Notes under the pieces: model-generated
What the model was told of the DNA's origin: nothing
The model's input: only the letters and a program-made list of their open reading frames with translations
Database searches by the model: none
Part shown: one piece after another, positions 24,867 through 32,673 of the stretch
How positions within the stretch are numbered: the first letter of the stretch is position 1
Layout: every line of letters begins with the position of its first letter
Source of the DNA: Bacilli bacterium
Lineage (GTDB): Bacteria; Bacillota_I; Bacilli_A; RFN20; CAG-826
DNA: 32,673 nt
NCBI GenBank assembly: GCA_024413875.1
Contig: JAKSVY010000012.1
Location: forward strand, 1 to 32,673
Direction: 5' to 3'
Translations under genes and position numbers: made by a program

Positions 24867-25631
24867 TTAATCTAAGTAGATTTTTCTAAGTTTATCTATA
24901 TCAACTTTGATTATATCTTTTAAGAATTTATCAAGACCACCAAAGGTGTCGTCAATATATTTAATAGCCTCATTAAGGAATTCTCTTTTAACAGTGTATG
25001 CTTCCTTAAAGACATTAACTGCCTCGGTATCATCTTTATAATATGCCTCAACATCTGGAAGAACCTTAGCTTGGTATTTATCCATAGCGACTTTAGAGTA
25101 GAGGTAATCGGTAACACAGTCTTCAAAAGATACCCCTAAGGCATATTCAAGGAAGAAGGACGCCATACCAGCTCTATCTTTTCCTTGCGCGCAGTGCCAT
25201 AAAACAACTTTATCTTCTGATTCAACTAACACTTTAAAGAAATTAGTGTAAGCATCAATAGCCATCTTTGTTGAAAACATTGTTTTATATAAATAAAGCA
25301 TAAAGGCATGCCCGCCACCAACTGATTTAACTTTTTTCATTAAATCATCATCAATTCCTTGTTTTGAAGCAGGGAAGTTTACAGGTGGAAAGTTATGATA
25401 ATTAACTCCATCCATTATATAGTCTGGTTTAAATTCTAAAGACGCTGATTCACGAAAATCGACCACATCAGTTAAATGAAGTGAAGATAATGTTTCTTCA
25501 TCTATCTTTGAATGTGGATATAATTCTCCCGAACGAAATAGTCTTCCATACTTAATAGTTCTACCATCAGCGGTTTTCATTCCACCAATGTCGCGACCAT
25601 TGTAGATTAAATCATAATCGAGTACTTTCAT
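24867..25631 (-). CDS. Protein tyrosine phosphatase-like phosphatase (Y_phosphatase3 type)
   Basis: The 254-residue cytoplasmic protein has the Cys-based phosphatase P-loop HCAQGKDRAG with nucleophile Cys147 and Arg153, and the family's N-terminal signature NGRDIGGMKTADGRTIKYG followed by LFRSGEL, then DFR near residue 58-60. These place it in the bacterial tyrosine-protein phosphatase/phosphoinositide phosphatase group (LipA/MptpB-like). The substrate may be a phosphotyrosine protein or a phospholipid and cannot be told. It is the only minus-strand gene. AGGAGG (minus strand, 25639-25644) precedes the ATG at the usual distance. The 125-bp divergent gap to uvrA must hold promoters for both; for this gene no clear boxes were found. 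Confidence 0.87.
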   Translation of the reverse strand: MKVLDYDLIYNGRDIGGMKTADGRTIKYGRLFRSGELYPHSKIDEETLSSLHLTDVVDFRESASLEFKPDYIMDGVNYHNFPPVNFPASKQGIDDDLMKKVKSVGGGHAFMLYLYKTMFSTKMAIDAYTNFFKVLVESEDKVVLWHCAQGKDRAGMASFFLEYALGVSFEDCVTDYLYSKVAMDKYQAKVLPDVEAYYKDDTEAVNVFKEAYTVKREFLNEAIKYIDDTFGGLDKFLKDIIKVDIDKLRKIYLD

Positions 25632-25738
25632 AATGTTTCCTCCTGGTGGTAATCATATCATAATCAAATTAATTATTCCTTGATAATGATAGTTTCACCT
25701 CTTTATTAATCATATTAATAGAATTAAAAATATAATTT

Positions 25739-25747
25739 TGCTACAAT
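25739..25747 (+). promoter_or_regulatory. Extended -10 promoter of uvrA (near-leaderless)
   Basis: TGCTACAAT has TACAAT at 25742-25747 and the TG extension. The ATG at 25757 is 9 nt downstream and no Shine-Dalgarno is present, so the uvrA mRNA would start within about 3 nt of the start codon. No strong -35 box and no SOS-type (DinR/LexA) box was recognised by eye in the gap 25632-25756. Confidence 0.6.
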
Positions 25748-25756
25748 AGACGCACT

Positions 25757-28591
25757 ATGGAAAAGAAAACAATTTTTGTTAAAGGCGCTAGAGAAAACAA
25801 TTTAAAGAATGTTGACTTAGAAATCCCTAAGTACTCTTTAGTTGTATTTACTGGTTTAAGCGGTAGTGGTAAGACCACTTTAGCGTTCGACACCATCTAT
25901 AATGAAGGCCAAAGAAGATATGTTGAATCTTTAAGTGCTTATGCTCGTCAATTCTTAGGTGGGGTTGAAAAACCAGATGTTGATTCAATCTCTGGGCTTT
26001 CACCTGCTATTTCTATTGATCAAAAGACAACTTCACATAACCCGCGTTCAACTGTTGGTACAGTTACTGAGATATATGATTATTTAAGGCTTTTATACGC
26101 TCGTGTAGGCGTTCCATATTGTCCAACACACAATGAACCTATTGTTGCGTTTTCACCTACCAAAATGGCGGATATTGCTATGTCATACCCAATTGGTACT
26201 AAACTTCAAATCCTTTCACCTATTATCCTTAACCAAAAAGGAACACATAAAGATGAATTAGATAAGATTAGGGCAAATGGTTTTGAAAGATTAAGAGTGG
26301 ATGGAGCATTTACTCGTTTTGATGAACTTCAACCTCTTGAAAAGAACAATAGACATAACATCGATATTGTTATTGATCGTATTGTAGTAAGAGAAGATTC
26401 TAGAAATAGAATTGTTGAGGCTATTGAACTTGCATGTGACTGGTCACATGGATATTGCACTTTCGTTACTGAAAATGAAGAAAGATTATTTAGTGAACAT
26501 CACGCTTGTAAGTACTGTGGATTCTCAGTTCCTAAACTTGAACCAAGACTTTTCTCATTTAACGCTCCACTTGGATGCTGTCCAGATTGTAATGGTTTAG
26601 GCATGAAACGTGAAGCAGCGTTAGATTTAATCGTGCCTGATGAATCATTAAGTATTAATCAAGGTGCGATTAGATATTATAAGAACACTGTTAATACAAC
26701 TAACCTTGATTGGCAAACTTTCAAGGTTCTTTGTGATGCTTATAAGATTGATTTAGATAAACCATTTAAAGATTTATCAGATAAAGAAAAGAAGATTATC
26801 TTCTATGGTAGTGATAGACCTATTAAATACCAATTAAAATCTGCATCTGGTAATGTATCTCATAGAAATGATTATATTGAAGGTGTTCAAAGACACATTA
26901 CTCGTTTATATACTGAAACTAACTCAGAAATGATGAGAGTAGTTTATGGTGTTTATATGAGAGATAGTGAATGCACAACTTGTCATGGTGCGCGTTTATC
27001 TCCACAAGCATTATCAGTTAGAGTTAATAAGCTTAATATTTATGAGGCTACAAAACTTTCAATCGAAGAGCTTTTAGGTTGGGTTAAATCGATTAACGAA
27101 ACATTAACACCTAACCAACAAGAAATCGCTCGCTTAATCATTAAAGAAATTGAAAATAGAGCAAGTTTCCTTTGTGATGTTGGTTTAAATTACCTTTCTC
27201 TTTCACGTATGGCGATGACTCTTTCTGGCGGAGAAGCACAAAGAATTAGACTCGCTACTCAAATCGGTAGTAAATTATCAGGTATTTTATATGTTCTTGA
27301 TGAACCAAGTATTGGTTTACACCAAAGAGACAATGATAAATTAATTAGAACCATGAAGGATATGGTTGATTTAGGCAATACCTTAATCGTTGTTGAACAC
27401 GATGAAGACACAATGAGATCTGCTGATTATTTAGTAGATATCGGACCAGGTCCTGGTGTTCATGGTGGTGAAGTTGTCGCTGCAGGTTCTCTTGAAGATA
27501 TTATTAAAGAGCCTCGTTCAATTACTGGCCAATATTTATCTGGTAAAAAGAAGATTTACATTCCTGACACTAGACGTAAAGGAAATGGTAAGGTCTTAAC
27601 TATTAAAGGCGCTCAATGTAACAACCTTAAAAAGATTAATGTCGATTTCCCATTAGGTAAATTTATCTGTGTTACTGGTGTTTCTGGTTCAGGTAAATCA
27701 TCATTAATTAATCAAACATTATATCCAGCTTTAAAACGTTACCTTCAAGATGATACTGATATCATTGTGGGTAAACACAAAGAAATTGTTGGATTAAATT
27801 ATGTTGATAAGGTTGTTAACGTTACTCAAGAACCAATTGGTAAAACACCAAGAAGTAATCCAGCAACATATGTTGGAGTATTTGATGATATTCGTGACTT
27901 ATTCGCCGAAACAATTGATTCTAGATCTAGAGGATATGATAAAGGTAGATTCTCATTCAATGTCCCTGGTGGTAGATGTGAACATTGTGGTGGTGCAGGT
28001 GTTATCTCAATCCCTATGAACTTCCTTCCTTCTGTATATGTTAAATGTGAAGAATGTGAAGGTAGAAGATATAATGAAGAAACCCTTCAAGTTACTTATA
28101 AAGGAAAGAACATTTATGAAGTTCTTGAAATGACTGTTGAAGAGGCTTGTAAGTTCTTCGAAAACAGACCAAAGATTAAACATAAAGTTCAAATCCTTTC
28201 TGACGTTGGACTTGGTTATATTAAACTTGGTCAACAAGCTACAACCCTTTCTGGTGGTGAGGCTCAACGTGTTAAATTAGCGTATGAACTTCAAAAACGT
28301 CCTACAGGTAAGTCAATCTTCATTCTTGATGAACCAACTACTGGTTTACATATGGATGATGTAAATAGACTTATTGGAGTTCTTCAAAGAATTGTTGATA
28401 ACGGTGACACAGTTGTTGTTATCGAACATAACCTTGATGTTATTAAGGTTGCTGACTACATTATCGATATTGGACCTGAGGGCGGCGATAAAGGTGGTAC
28501 GATTGTAGCAACAGGTACACCTGAGGAAGTTGCAAATAATGCAAAATCCTATACAGGACACTATTTAAAAGATATACTTAAAAAGAGATAA
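25757..28591 (+). CDS. uvrA: Excinuclease ABC subunit A
   Basis: UvrA recognises DNA damage in nucleotide-excision repair and loads UvrB. The 944-residue protein has the two-ATPase layout: first Walker A GLSGSGKTT (33-41), an N-terminal zinc module CKYCG with CPDCNG, signature LSGGEAQRIRLATQIGS, second Walker A GVSGSGKSS (near 641), zinc module CEHCGGAG with CEECEGRRY, and second signature LSGGEAQRVKLAYEL with a Walker B FILDEPTTGLH. Length is normal (about 940). It is the first gene of a run uvrA-lgt-ppaX-trxB, and uvrB is not in the window. It is preceded by an extended -10 very close to the ATG. Arginine codons are mainly AGA, in contrast to nifJ, so expression is expected to be modest. 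Confidence 0.98.
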   Translation: MEKKTIFVKGARENNLKNVDLEIPKYSLVVFTGLSGSGKTTLAFDTIYNEGQRRYVESLSAYARQFLGGVEKPDVDSISGLSPAISIDQKTTSHNPRSTVGTVTEIYDYLRLLYARVGVPYCPTHNEPIVAFSPTKMADIAMSYPIGTKLQILSPIILNQKGTHKDELDKIRANGFERLRVDGAFTRFDELQPLEKNNRHNIDIVIDRIVVREDSRNRIVEAIELACDWSHGYCTFVTENEERLFSEHHACKYCGFSVPKLEPRLFSFNAPLGCCPDCNGLGMKREAALDLIVPDESLSINQGAIRYYKNTVNTTNLDWQTFKVLCDAYKIDLDKPFKDLSDKEKKIIFYGSDRPIKYQLKSASGNVSHRNDYIEGVQRHITRLYTETNSEMMRVVYGVYMRDSECTTCHGARLSPQALSVRVNKLNIYEATKLSIEELLGWVKSINETLTPNQQEIARLIIKEIENRASFLCDVGLNYLSLSRMAMTLSGGEAQRIRLATQIGSKLSGILYVLDEPSIGLHQRDNDKLIRTMKDMVDLGNTLIVVEHDEDTMRSADYLVDIGPGPGVHGGEVVAAGSLEDIIKEPRSITGQYLSGKKKIYIPDTRRKGNGKVLTIKGAQCNNLKKINVDFPLGKFICVTGVSGSGKSSLINQTLYPALKRYLQDDTDIIVGKHKEIVGLNYVDKVVNVTQEPIGKTPRSNPATYVGVFDDIRDLFAETIDSRSRGYDKGRFSFNVPGGRCEHCGGAGVISIPMNFLPSVYVKCEECEGRRYNEETLQVTYKGKNIYEVLEMTVEEACKFFENRPKIKHKVQILSDVGLGYIKLGQQATTLSGGEAQRVKLAYELQKRPTGKSIFILDEPTTGLHMDDVNRLIGVLQRIVDNGDTVVVIEHNLDVIKVADYIIDIGPEGGDKGGTIVATGTPEEVANNAKSYTGHYLKDILKKR

Positions 28592-28596
28592 AAATT

Positions 28597-29919
28597 ATGG
28601 CATTAACTATTATTGGATTAGTCTTAGGAGTTGCATGCTTTGGATACTTAGTATTCAAGGTTGTTTCCTTTGTTAAAAATAGACTTGTTAAAGACCTTGA
28701 TGATAAAAAGCTTCAAATTACACTTTTAGTGTTATGTGCCGCTCAAGGTTTATTTACTGTTATGTCATCTTTTGGTTTTGCTATGTGGAACCACTGGACT
28801 TTATCTGGAGCAGATATTTGCCGTATTTTATTTGGCTCGTATATGTTTGGCTCTGGATGGAATGTCTTATTTACATCATTTGTTCTTTATTATTACAAAA
28901 CATCAATTAACGAAAAGATTCGTAAGATTATAAGAATTGCAACATTTGCGTCAATTCCATTTGTTGTCTTTGGTTTAATCTTTATGGCAGATGGTTTAAC
29001 AAACTATATGACATACCCTCTTCCATGTGGTATTTCATTCGATCAAGGTTTTGTTAACTACGCTGAAGCAAATTCATCAAGTTTCGTCCTTAGATTCTAT
29101 GGCATTTGTGTTGTTGGTGGGGCAGTTCTTGTTTACTTCATTTGTGACCACAAGATGTATAAAAAGTTTGGAAAACACGGAATCATTGATACATGTTTCT
29201 TAGTTGCTTTCCCAGCTGGTCTTATTGGCGCACGTTTATGGTATTGTTTTGTTCTTGAACCATCTACATATTTAGCAGATCCAGTTGCTATCTTCCAAGT
29301 ATGGGATGGTGGACTCGCTATTCAAGGTGGCGCAATGCTTGGTATCATTGTTGGTGTTGCCTACATGCTTATCTTTAGAAAGTATGTTGATATTAGATTC
29401 GCTATCGATGCAATTGTTCCATGTATCTTAATTGCGCAAGCAGTCGGTAGATGGGGTAACTTCTTTAACTGTGAAGTTCACGGTAATGAAGTCTTGTTGT
29501 CTAACTGGTCTTGGATTCCATCATTTATTACAAAACAAATGCAATATACTTCAATTGCTGGAGGAGCAAATGTTTCAACTTCAGAAGGTTATATTTATCT
29601 TCCATTATTCTTTATCGAATCATGCACAAACTTAATTGGTTATTTTGCAATTACATATGGATTTGGTAAACCACTTAAGAAATGGTTAAATCCTGGCACA
29701 ATCGCTCCTTTATACCTTGTTTGGTATGGATTAACTAGATTTATCCTTGAACCATTTAGATACGGTAATGATGCATCTGGTAGTGCATTTATGTATAACC
29801 AAAGTTATTACACTGCAATTGGTATGATTGCCGGAGGTGTTGTCCTTTGCTTAATCTTCCAATTTGCTGTTCCACCTGTATTAAAGGCTATTAAAGATAA
29901 AAGAGCTAAAAATGTATAA
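28597..29919 (+). CDS. lgt: Prolipoprotein diacylglyceryl transferase with N-terminal membrane extension
   Basis: Lgt transfers diacylglycerol from phosphatidylglycerol to the lipobox cysteine of prolipoproteins, so it serves the five lipoproteins predicted in this window. The core starts near residue 163 (VLRFYGICVVGG) and has PAGLIGARLWY, VWDGGLAIQGG, the signature VGRWGNFFNCEVHG (Arg285) and RFILEPFR. Two oddities stand out. The protein is 440 residues against a usual 260-290, because about 150 residues with four extra predicted helices precede the core. The histidine of the HGG motif (His103 in E. coli) is Gln243. It begins 5 nt after uvrA with only a weak Shine-Dalgarno (AAAGAG), and its end overlaps the next gene by 8 nt. 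Confidence 0.93.
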   Translation: MALTIIGLVLGVACFGYLVFKVVSFVKNRLVKDLDDKKLQITLLVLCAAQGLFTVMSSFGFAMWNHWTLSGADICRILFGSYMFGSGWNVLFTSFVLYYYKTSINEKIRKIIRIATFASIPFVVFGLIFMADGLTNYMTYPLPCGISFDQGFVNYAEANSSSFVLRFYGICVVGGAVLVYFICDHKMYKKFGKHGIIDTCFLVAFPAGLIGARLWYCFVLEPSTYLADPVAIFQVWDGGLAIQGGAMLGIIVGVAYMLIFRKYVDIRFAIDAIVPCILIAQAVGRWGNFFNCEVHGNEVLLSNWSWIPSFITKQMQYTSIAGGANVSTSEGYIYLPLFFIESCTNLIGYFAITYGFGKPLKKWLNPGTIAPLYLVWYGLTRFILEPFRYGNDASGSAFMYNQSYYTAIGMIAGGVVLCLIFQFAVPPVLKAIKDKRAKNV

Positions 29920-30553
29920 ATTAGTATTATTTGATTTGGATGGTACTTTACTCGACAGCGACTCTATGGTTGTTGCCGAGTTTTCTGATTTATTTAAAAA
30001 ATATCGTCCTGATTATCATCCAAGCATTGAACATATGATGACATTTTCAGGCCCTGCTTTAATGGACACTATGTCTAACGAATTTCCTAATCAAGATCCT
30101 GAAAAGATGTGTGAAGAATTCACCAGATTAAATCCTAGTTATTTAGAAAAGTATTGTAAGTTTTATCCATACGTAAAAGAAATGCTTGATGATTTAAGAA
30201 GATTAGGTGTTCATTTTGCGATTGTCACTAATAAAGAAAGACCTCAAACAAATCATTGTTGTAAGCTTTTCCCTTTATTATCTGAATTTGACACTATTAT
30301 TACTTCGACTGATATTGATGCAATTAAACCGGATCCAAAAGGTGTTTATTTTGCAATGGAAAAATATGGAATTACTTCAAAAGAAGAAGTTATTTATGTT
30401 GGTGATGGACAAAAGGATATGGAAACCTCAGTTAATGCTGGAATTGATTTTGCCTTTGTTAAATGGTCACCAAGAAAGATTAGTGATTACTCAAAAGTAA
30501 CTCACTATATTTCATCATTTAAAGAATTTACAAAGGAGATTAACCTTGAATAA
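29912..30553 (+). CDS. ppaX: HAD-family phosphatase, probable pyrophosphatase PpaX
   Basis: The 213-residue cytoplasmic protein has all four HAD motifs: FDLDGT (nucleophile Asp8, Asp10), IVTNKE, a lysine in AIKPDPKG and VYVGDGQKDMETSVNAG. The helical cap between motifs I and II makes it a subfamily IA enzyme (phosphoglycolate phosphatase-like). The position between lgt and trxB matches ppaX (216 residues) in the Bacillus hprK-lgt-ppaX cluster, which suggests hydrolysis of pyrophosphate, but hprK itself, the partner that gives PpaX its role there, is not seen here. It overlaps lgt by 8 nt and trxB by 8 nt, so the genes are translationally coupled. A general phosphoglycolate or sugar phosphatase is the alternative. 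Confidence 0.8.
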   Translation: MYKLVLFDLDGTLLDSDSMVVAEFSDLFKKYRPDYHPSIEHMMTFSGPALMDTMSNEFPNQDPEKMCEEFTRLNPSYLEKYCKFYPYVKEMLDDLRRLGVHFAIVTNKERPQTNHCCKLFPLLSEFDTIITSTDIDAIKPDPKGVYFAMEKYGITSKEEVIYVGDGQKDMETSVNAGIDFAFVKWSPRKISDYSKVTHYISSFKEFTKEINLE

Positions 30554-31439
30554 GACTAGTGTTGTTATCGTAGGTGCTGGTATTGCGGGTATTACAACAG
30601 CAATATATTTAAAACGCGCTAATAAAAATATCATCCTTTTAGATGGAAATATGCCAGGTGGAAAGTTAGTTAATCTTCATAAGATTGAAAACTATCCTGG
30701 ATATTCATCTATCTCTGGACCAGAACTTGCTTTAAGCTTATCTAAACAATTAAAAGATAATGATATTCCATTAACTTATGGACTTGTTCAATCAATCCGT
30801 AAAGAAGGAAAGAAATATATCGTTACTACAGATATTGAAAATATTGAAACTGATGTAGTGGTTATCGCTACTGGAACATCACCTAAGGTAAGTGGGATCC
30901 CAGGAGAAAAAGAATTCTTTGGAAGAGGTGTCTCATATTGCGCTACCTGTGATGGAAATTTCTTTAAAGGAAAAACTGTTGCGGTGTATGGAAACACTGA
31001 TGTTGCATTTGAAGAAGCTTTGTATTTAGCGGATGTTGTTTCAAACGTAAAGATTGTTACTGGATTTAAACCAATTTCAGCATCAGAAAGTTTGGTAAAT
31101 AAAGCTAAAGAAAAAGCTAATGTAGAATTTATTAAAAATGAAATTATTGGAGTTAACGGAGAAGACTTTGTAACTTCAGTTACTCTTAGAGATAACACTA
31201 AACTTGAAGTATCTGCTCTTTTCCCTTATTTAGGATTTAAGTCTGCAACCGATTTCCTTTTAGGGTTAGGTATTAAGATGGATAAAGGCTATATCATTAC
31301 TGATATGTCTATGGCATCTAATGTAGATGGAATCTACGCGGTAGGGGATGTTCGTAAAAAAGAACTAAGACAACTTGTTACTGCTGCTAATGATGGAGCA
31401 ATTGCTGCATTAGCGATAGTTAAATACTTAAACAAATAA
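30546..31439 (+). CDS. trxB: Thioredoxin-reductase-like flavoprotein lacking NADPH motifs
   Basis: The 297-residue protein has the FAD dinucleotide motif GAGIAG (10-15), GGKLVNLHKIENYPGY, the redox-active CATC (Cys132, Cys135) and the C-terminal FAD motif GIYAVGDVRKKELRQLVTA. These are the features of low-molecular-weight thioredoxin reductase. The NADPH domain is degenerate: the usual VGGG-D/N-x-A is YGNTDVA (148-154), and the HRRxxxRA motif that binds the 2'-phosphate is replaced by VTGFKPISA near 171-179. Reduction by ferredoxin or NADH is therefore more likely than by NADPH. The start is TTG, supported by AAAGGAG 7 nt upstream and by coupling to ppaX (8-nt overlap); no better ATG exists. 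The next structure is the whiA terminator/promoter. Confidence 0.88.
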   Translation: MNKTSVVIVGAGIAGITTAIYLKRANKNIILLDGNMPGGKLVNLHKIENYPGYSSISGPELALSLSKQLKDNDIPLTYGLVQSIRKEGKKYIVTTDIENIETDVVVIATGTSPKVSGIPGEKEFFGRGVSYCATCDGNFFKGKTVAVYGNTDVAFEEALYLADVVSNVKIVTGFKPISASESLVNKAKEKANVEFIKNEIIGVNGEDFVTSVTLRDNTKLEVSALFPYLGFKSATDFLLGLGIKMDKGYIITDMSMASNVDGIYAVGDVRKKELRQLVTAANDGAIAALAIVKYLNK

Positions 31440-31460
31440 TTTTATTATTTAAGTTCACTC

Positions 31461-31490
31461 ATCGTGTGATATACTAATCGCACGATTTTT
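31461..31490 (+). terminator. Terminator after trxB, overlapping the whiA promoter
   Basis: A 10-bp stem (31461-31470 with 31477-31486, one T-G pair) and an ATACTA loop, then TTTTT directly in front of whiA. The hairpin contains the whiA -10 box in its left arm and loop. Confidence 0.85.
31467..31475 (+). promoter_or_regulatory. Extended -10 of whiA inside the terminator hairpin
   Basis: TGATATACT, with TATACT at 31470-31475 and TG in front. Start of transcription would be near 31482, leaving about 14 nt of T-rich leader with no Shine-Dalgarno before the ATG at 31496. No clear -35 box is seen. Confidence 0.5.
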
Positions 31491-31495
31491 ATTTT

Positions 31496-32464
31496 ATGGA
31501 AACAATATCATTCACCAAACAAGTTAAAGAAGAAATAGTAAACCGTGAATTCGTAGATGAATATCTACGTGCTGTTTTAGCGTCTTTTATTAAGATTAAT
31601 GGTTCTGTTTCTTTCCATAATAAAGAGACTAGTTTAATCCTTAAAACAGAAAACGCTGCTATCGCTAAATTTATTTATAAGATTGCTAATAAACTTTATG
31701 GAATTACCGCAAGATTTGCGTACTCAAAAACCATGAATTTTAAAAAGAAAACTGTTTATTCAATTATCTTTGATAATGAAGCTGATTATTTATTAAGCGA
31801 TCTTGAAATTTCTTTCCTTGATGGAAAGATTTCAAAAACAATTGTATGTAATGATGAAATGATTTCTGGATATTTTTGTGGTGCCTTCTTAGCAGCGGGT
31901 TCAGTAAACTCTCCAGTTTCATCAAATTACCACCTTGAAGTTGCGTTAACGGATGAAAACTTCGCAAAATGGTTTGTGAAGCTTTTCTTAAAATACAAAG
32001 CATCAAACTTCGAAGCTAAGATTACTTATAGAAGAGAAATGCCAATCGTATACATTAAGAAAGCTGATAAGATTGTTGATTTCTTAATTATGATTGGCGC
32101 AACTCAATGCGCTTTGGACTTTGAAAATATCCGTCTTGAAAGAGATAGTGCATCTAACTGGAATAGACTTCAAAATCTTGATGATGCTAACTACAATAAG
32201 ACTGCAAATGCATCACAAAGGCAAATTGAAGATATTAAGTTAATCAATAAGCTCACACCAATTGACACATTAAAGAACGAAAAGATGAGAGAACTCATGA
32301 AACTCCGTTTAGAAAATGAAGATTCTTCTTTAAATGAATTAGCATCTTTATTAAGTGAAAAAGTAGGGGTGGAAGTTAGTAGAAGTAATATTAATCATCT
32401 TTTTAGAAAAATCCATGAAACTGCTGAACAATATAGAAAAAGACAAAAGGAATTGAATAAATGA
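31496..32464 (+). CDS. whiA: Sporulation-type regulator WhiA (DNA-binding)
   Basis: WhiA-family proteins combine an N-terminal region derived from LAGLIDADG homing endonucleases with a C-terminal helix-turn-helix. In non-sporulating and sporulating Gram-positives they influence cell division and chromosome handling. The 322-residue product shows SFTKQVKEEIVN at the start, the degenerate first LAGLIDADG segment (LRAVLASFIKINGSVSF), the second near GYFCGAFLAAGSVNSP, and the HTH region MKLRLENEDSSLNELASLLS, then VEVSRSNINHLFRKI (about 267-302). Length fits (about 310-320). No Shine-Dalgarno precedes it. It is the only gene here that stops with TGA, as an ATGA overlap with the next gene. The yvcJ (rapZ) and yvcK genes that usually precede it are absent. 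Confidence 0.94.
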   Translation: METISFTKQVKEEIVNREFVDEYLRAVLASFIKINGSVSFHNKETSLILKTENAAIAKFIYKIANKLYGITARFAYSKTMNFKKKTVYSIIFDNEADYLLSDLEISFLDGKISKTIVCNDEMISGYFCGAFLAAGSVNSPVSSNYHLEVALTDENFAKWFVKLFLKYKASNFEAKITYRREMPIVYIKKADKIVDFLIMIGATQCALDFENIRLERDSASNWNRLQNLDDANYNKTANASQRQIEDIKLINKLTPIDTLKNEKMRELMKLRLENEDSSLNELASLLSEKVGVEVSRSNINHLFRKIHETAEQYRKRQKELNK

Positions 32465-32673
32465 AAGCCTCGTATCAATTAGGAATGAGAATTGTTTATC
32501 TTCGTAAACAAAAAGGCTGGAGCCAAGAAGATCTTGCCCTTGAAGCAGGTATTAATAAAAACTATATCTGCGATATGGAAAATGGAAGAAGAAACCCATC
32601 TTTAGAGATAATTGAAAGACTTGCAAAGGCATTTGGTATTTCAATAAGCGAATTGTTTAAAGGTGTTGTCGTA
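32461..32673 (+). CDS. XRE-family transcriptional regulator (3' end outside window)
   Basis: Seventy-one residues are visible and the frame is still open at the window edge. They form a complete Cro/C1-type helix-turn-helix: LGMRIVYLRKQKGWSQEDLA, then EAGINKNYICDMENGRRNPS and a closing helix ending GISISELFKG. The close fit to the compact consensus (recognition helix after SQEDLALEAG) resembles small XRE regulators, including the controller proteins of restriction-modification systems. It overlaps the whiA stop by 4 nt (ATGA), so it is translated by coupling. Whether a C-terminal sensor domain or a downstream target follows is not visible. Confidence 0.88.
   Translation, partial: MKASYQLGMRIVYLRKQKGWSQEDLALEAGINKNYICDMENGRRNPSLEIIERLAKAFGISISELFKGVVV

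Noticed and set aside
1..32673. Mycoplasma genetic code (TGA = Trp)
   Set aside because: Trp is TGG in all conserved positions inspected (EF-G, Lgt, PFOR), and TGA ends whiA at the expected length.
1..32673. CRISPR arrays, insertion sequences, prophage genes
   Set aside because: No regularly spaced direct repeats, transposase motifs or phage structural genes were seen on either strand.
32461..32673. Restriction-modification controller
   Set aside because: The HTH resembles such controllers, but the gene is cut by the window edge and no methylase or nuclease is visible, so only XRE family is called.

Overview
The window looks like low-GC, anaerobic, fermentative Bacillota on the Bacilli side, near the gut Mollicutes-like and Erysipelotrichia-like lineages. 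The basis is an AT-rich genome, a str operon end (fusA-tuf), a single-chain pyruvate:ferredoxin oxidoreductase, many lipoproteins with short Gram-positive signal peptides, and a uvrA-lgt-ppaX-trxB-whiA cluster that echoes Bacillus. Trp is written TGG, and TGA closes whiA, so this is the standard code and not the mycoplasma code. TGA is nevertheless very rare as a stop: 1 of 23 stops seen. The exact order cannot be fixed from sequence alone.

Layout. 1-1950: 3' end of fusA, then tuf with its own terminator. 1991-5681: two RDD-domain membrane proteins and a UshA-like 5'-nucleotidase lipoprotein, tightly packed. 5771-19933: a large transport locus. It starts at a strong extended -10 promoter and encodes a secreted, membrane-anchored 781-aa protein, a MalK/UgpC-type ABC ATPase with a roughly 275-residue insertion, and two MalF/MalG-type permeases, the first with a 160-residue N-terminal extension. 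After an 80-bp gap with alternative hairpins come two paralogous solute-binding lipoproteins, a staphylococcal-nuclease lipoprotein with OB-like domains, a zinc-ribbon membrane protein, and a large lipoprotein with an Ig-like domain and four OB-like repeats. 20012-20087: tRNA-Lys(CUU) with promoter and terminator. 20176-21124: a P-loop kinase and an unknown small protein. 21238-24801: nifJ. 24867-25631: a tyrosine phosphatase, the only minus-strand gene. 25757-32673: uvrA, an N-terminally extended lgt, ppaX, an atypical trxB, whiA and the start of an XRE regulator.

The most interesting region is the transport locus. A surface nuclease next to a MalK-type ATPase with an oversized insert and two permeases recalls the mycoplasma arrangement around MG186-MG189 and mhp379 (recalled from memory, not searched). 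The reading offered is a nucleic-acid or nucleotide scavenging system: the nuclease cuts captured DNA or RNA, OB-rich lipoproteins may hold it, the upstream 5'-nucleotidase could dephosphorylate products, and the ABC importer takes them in. The substrate is inferred, and an oligosaccharide or glycerophosphodiester importer is the main alternative. A second point is a thioredoxin reductase that keeps its CxxC and FAD motifs but has lost both NADPH signatures, in an organism that makes reduced ferredoxin through PFOR. Several genes also appear to be transcribed from -10 boxes only 6-9 nt before the ATG, which suggests leaderless mRNAs.
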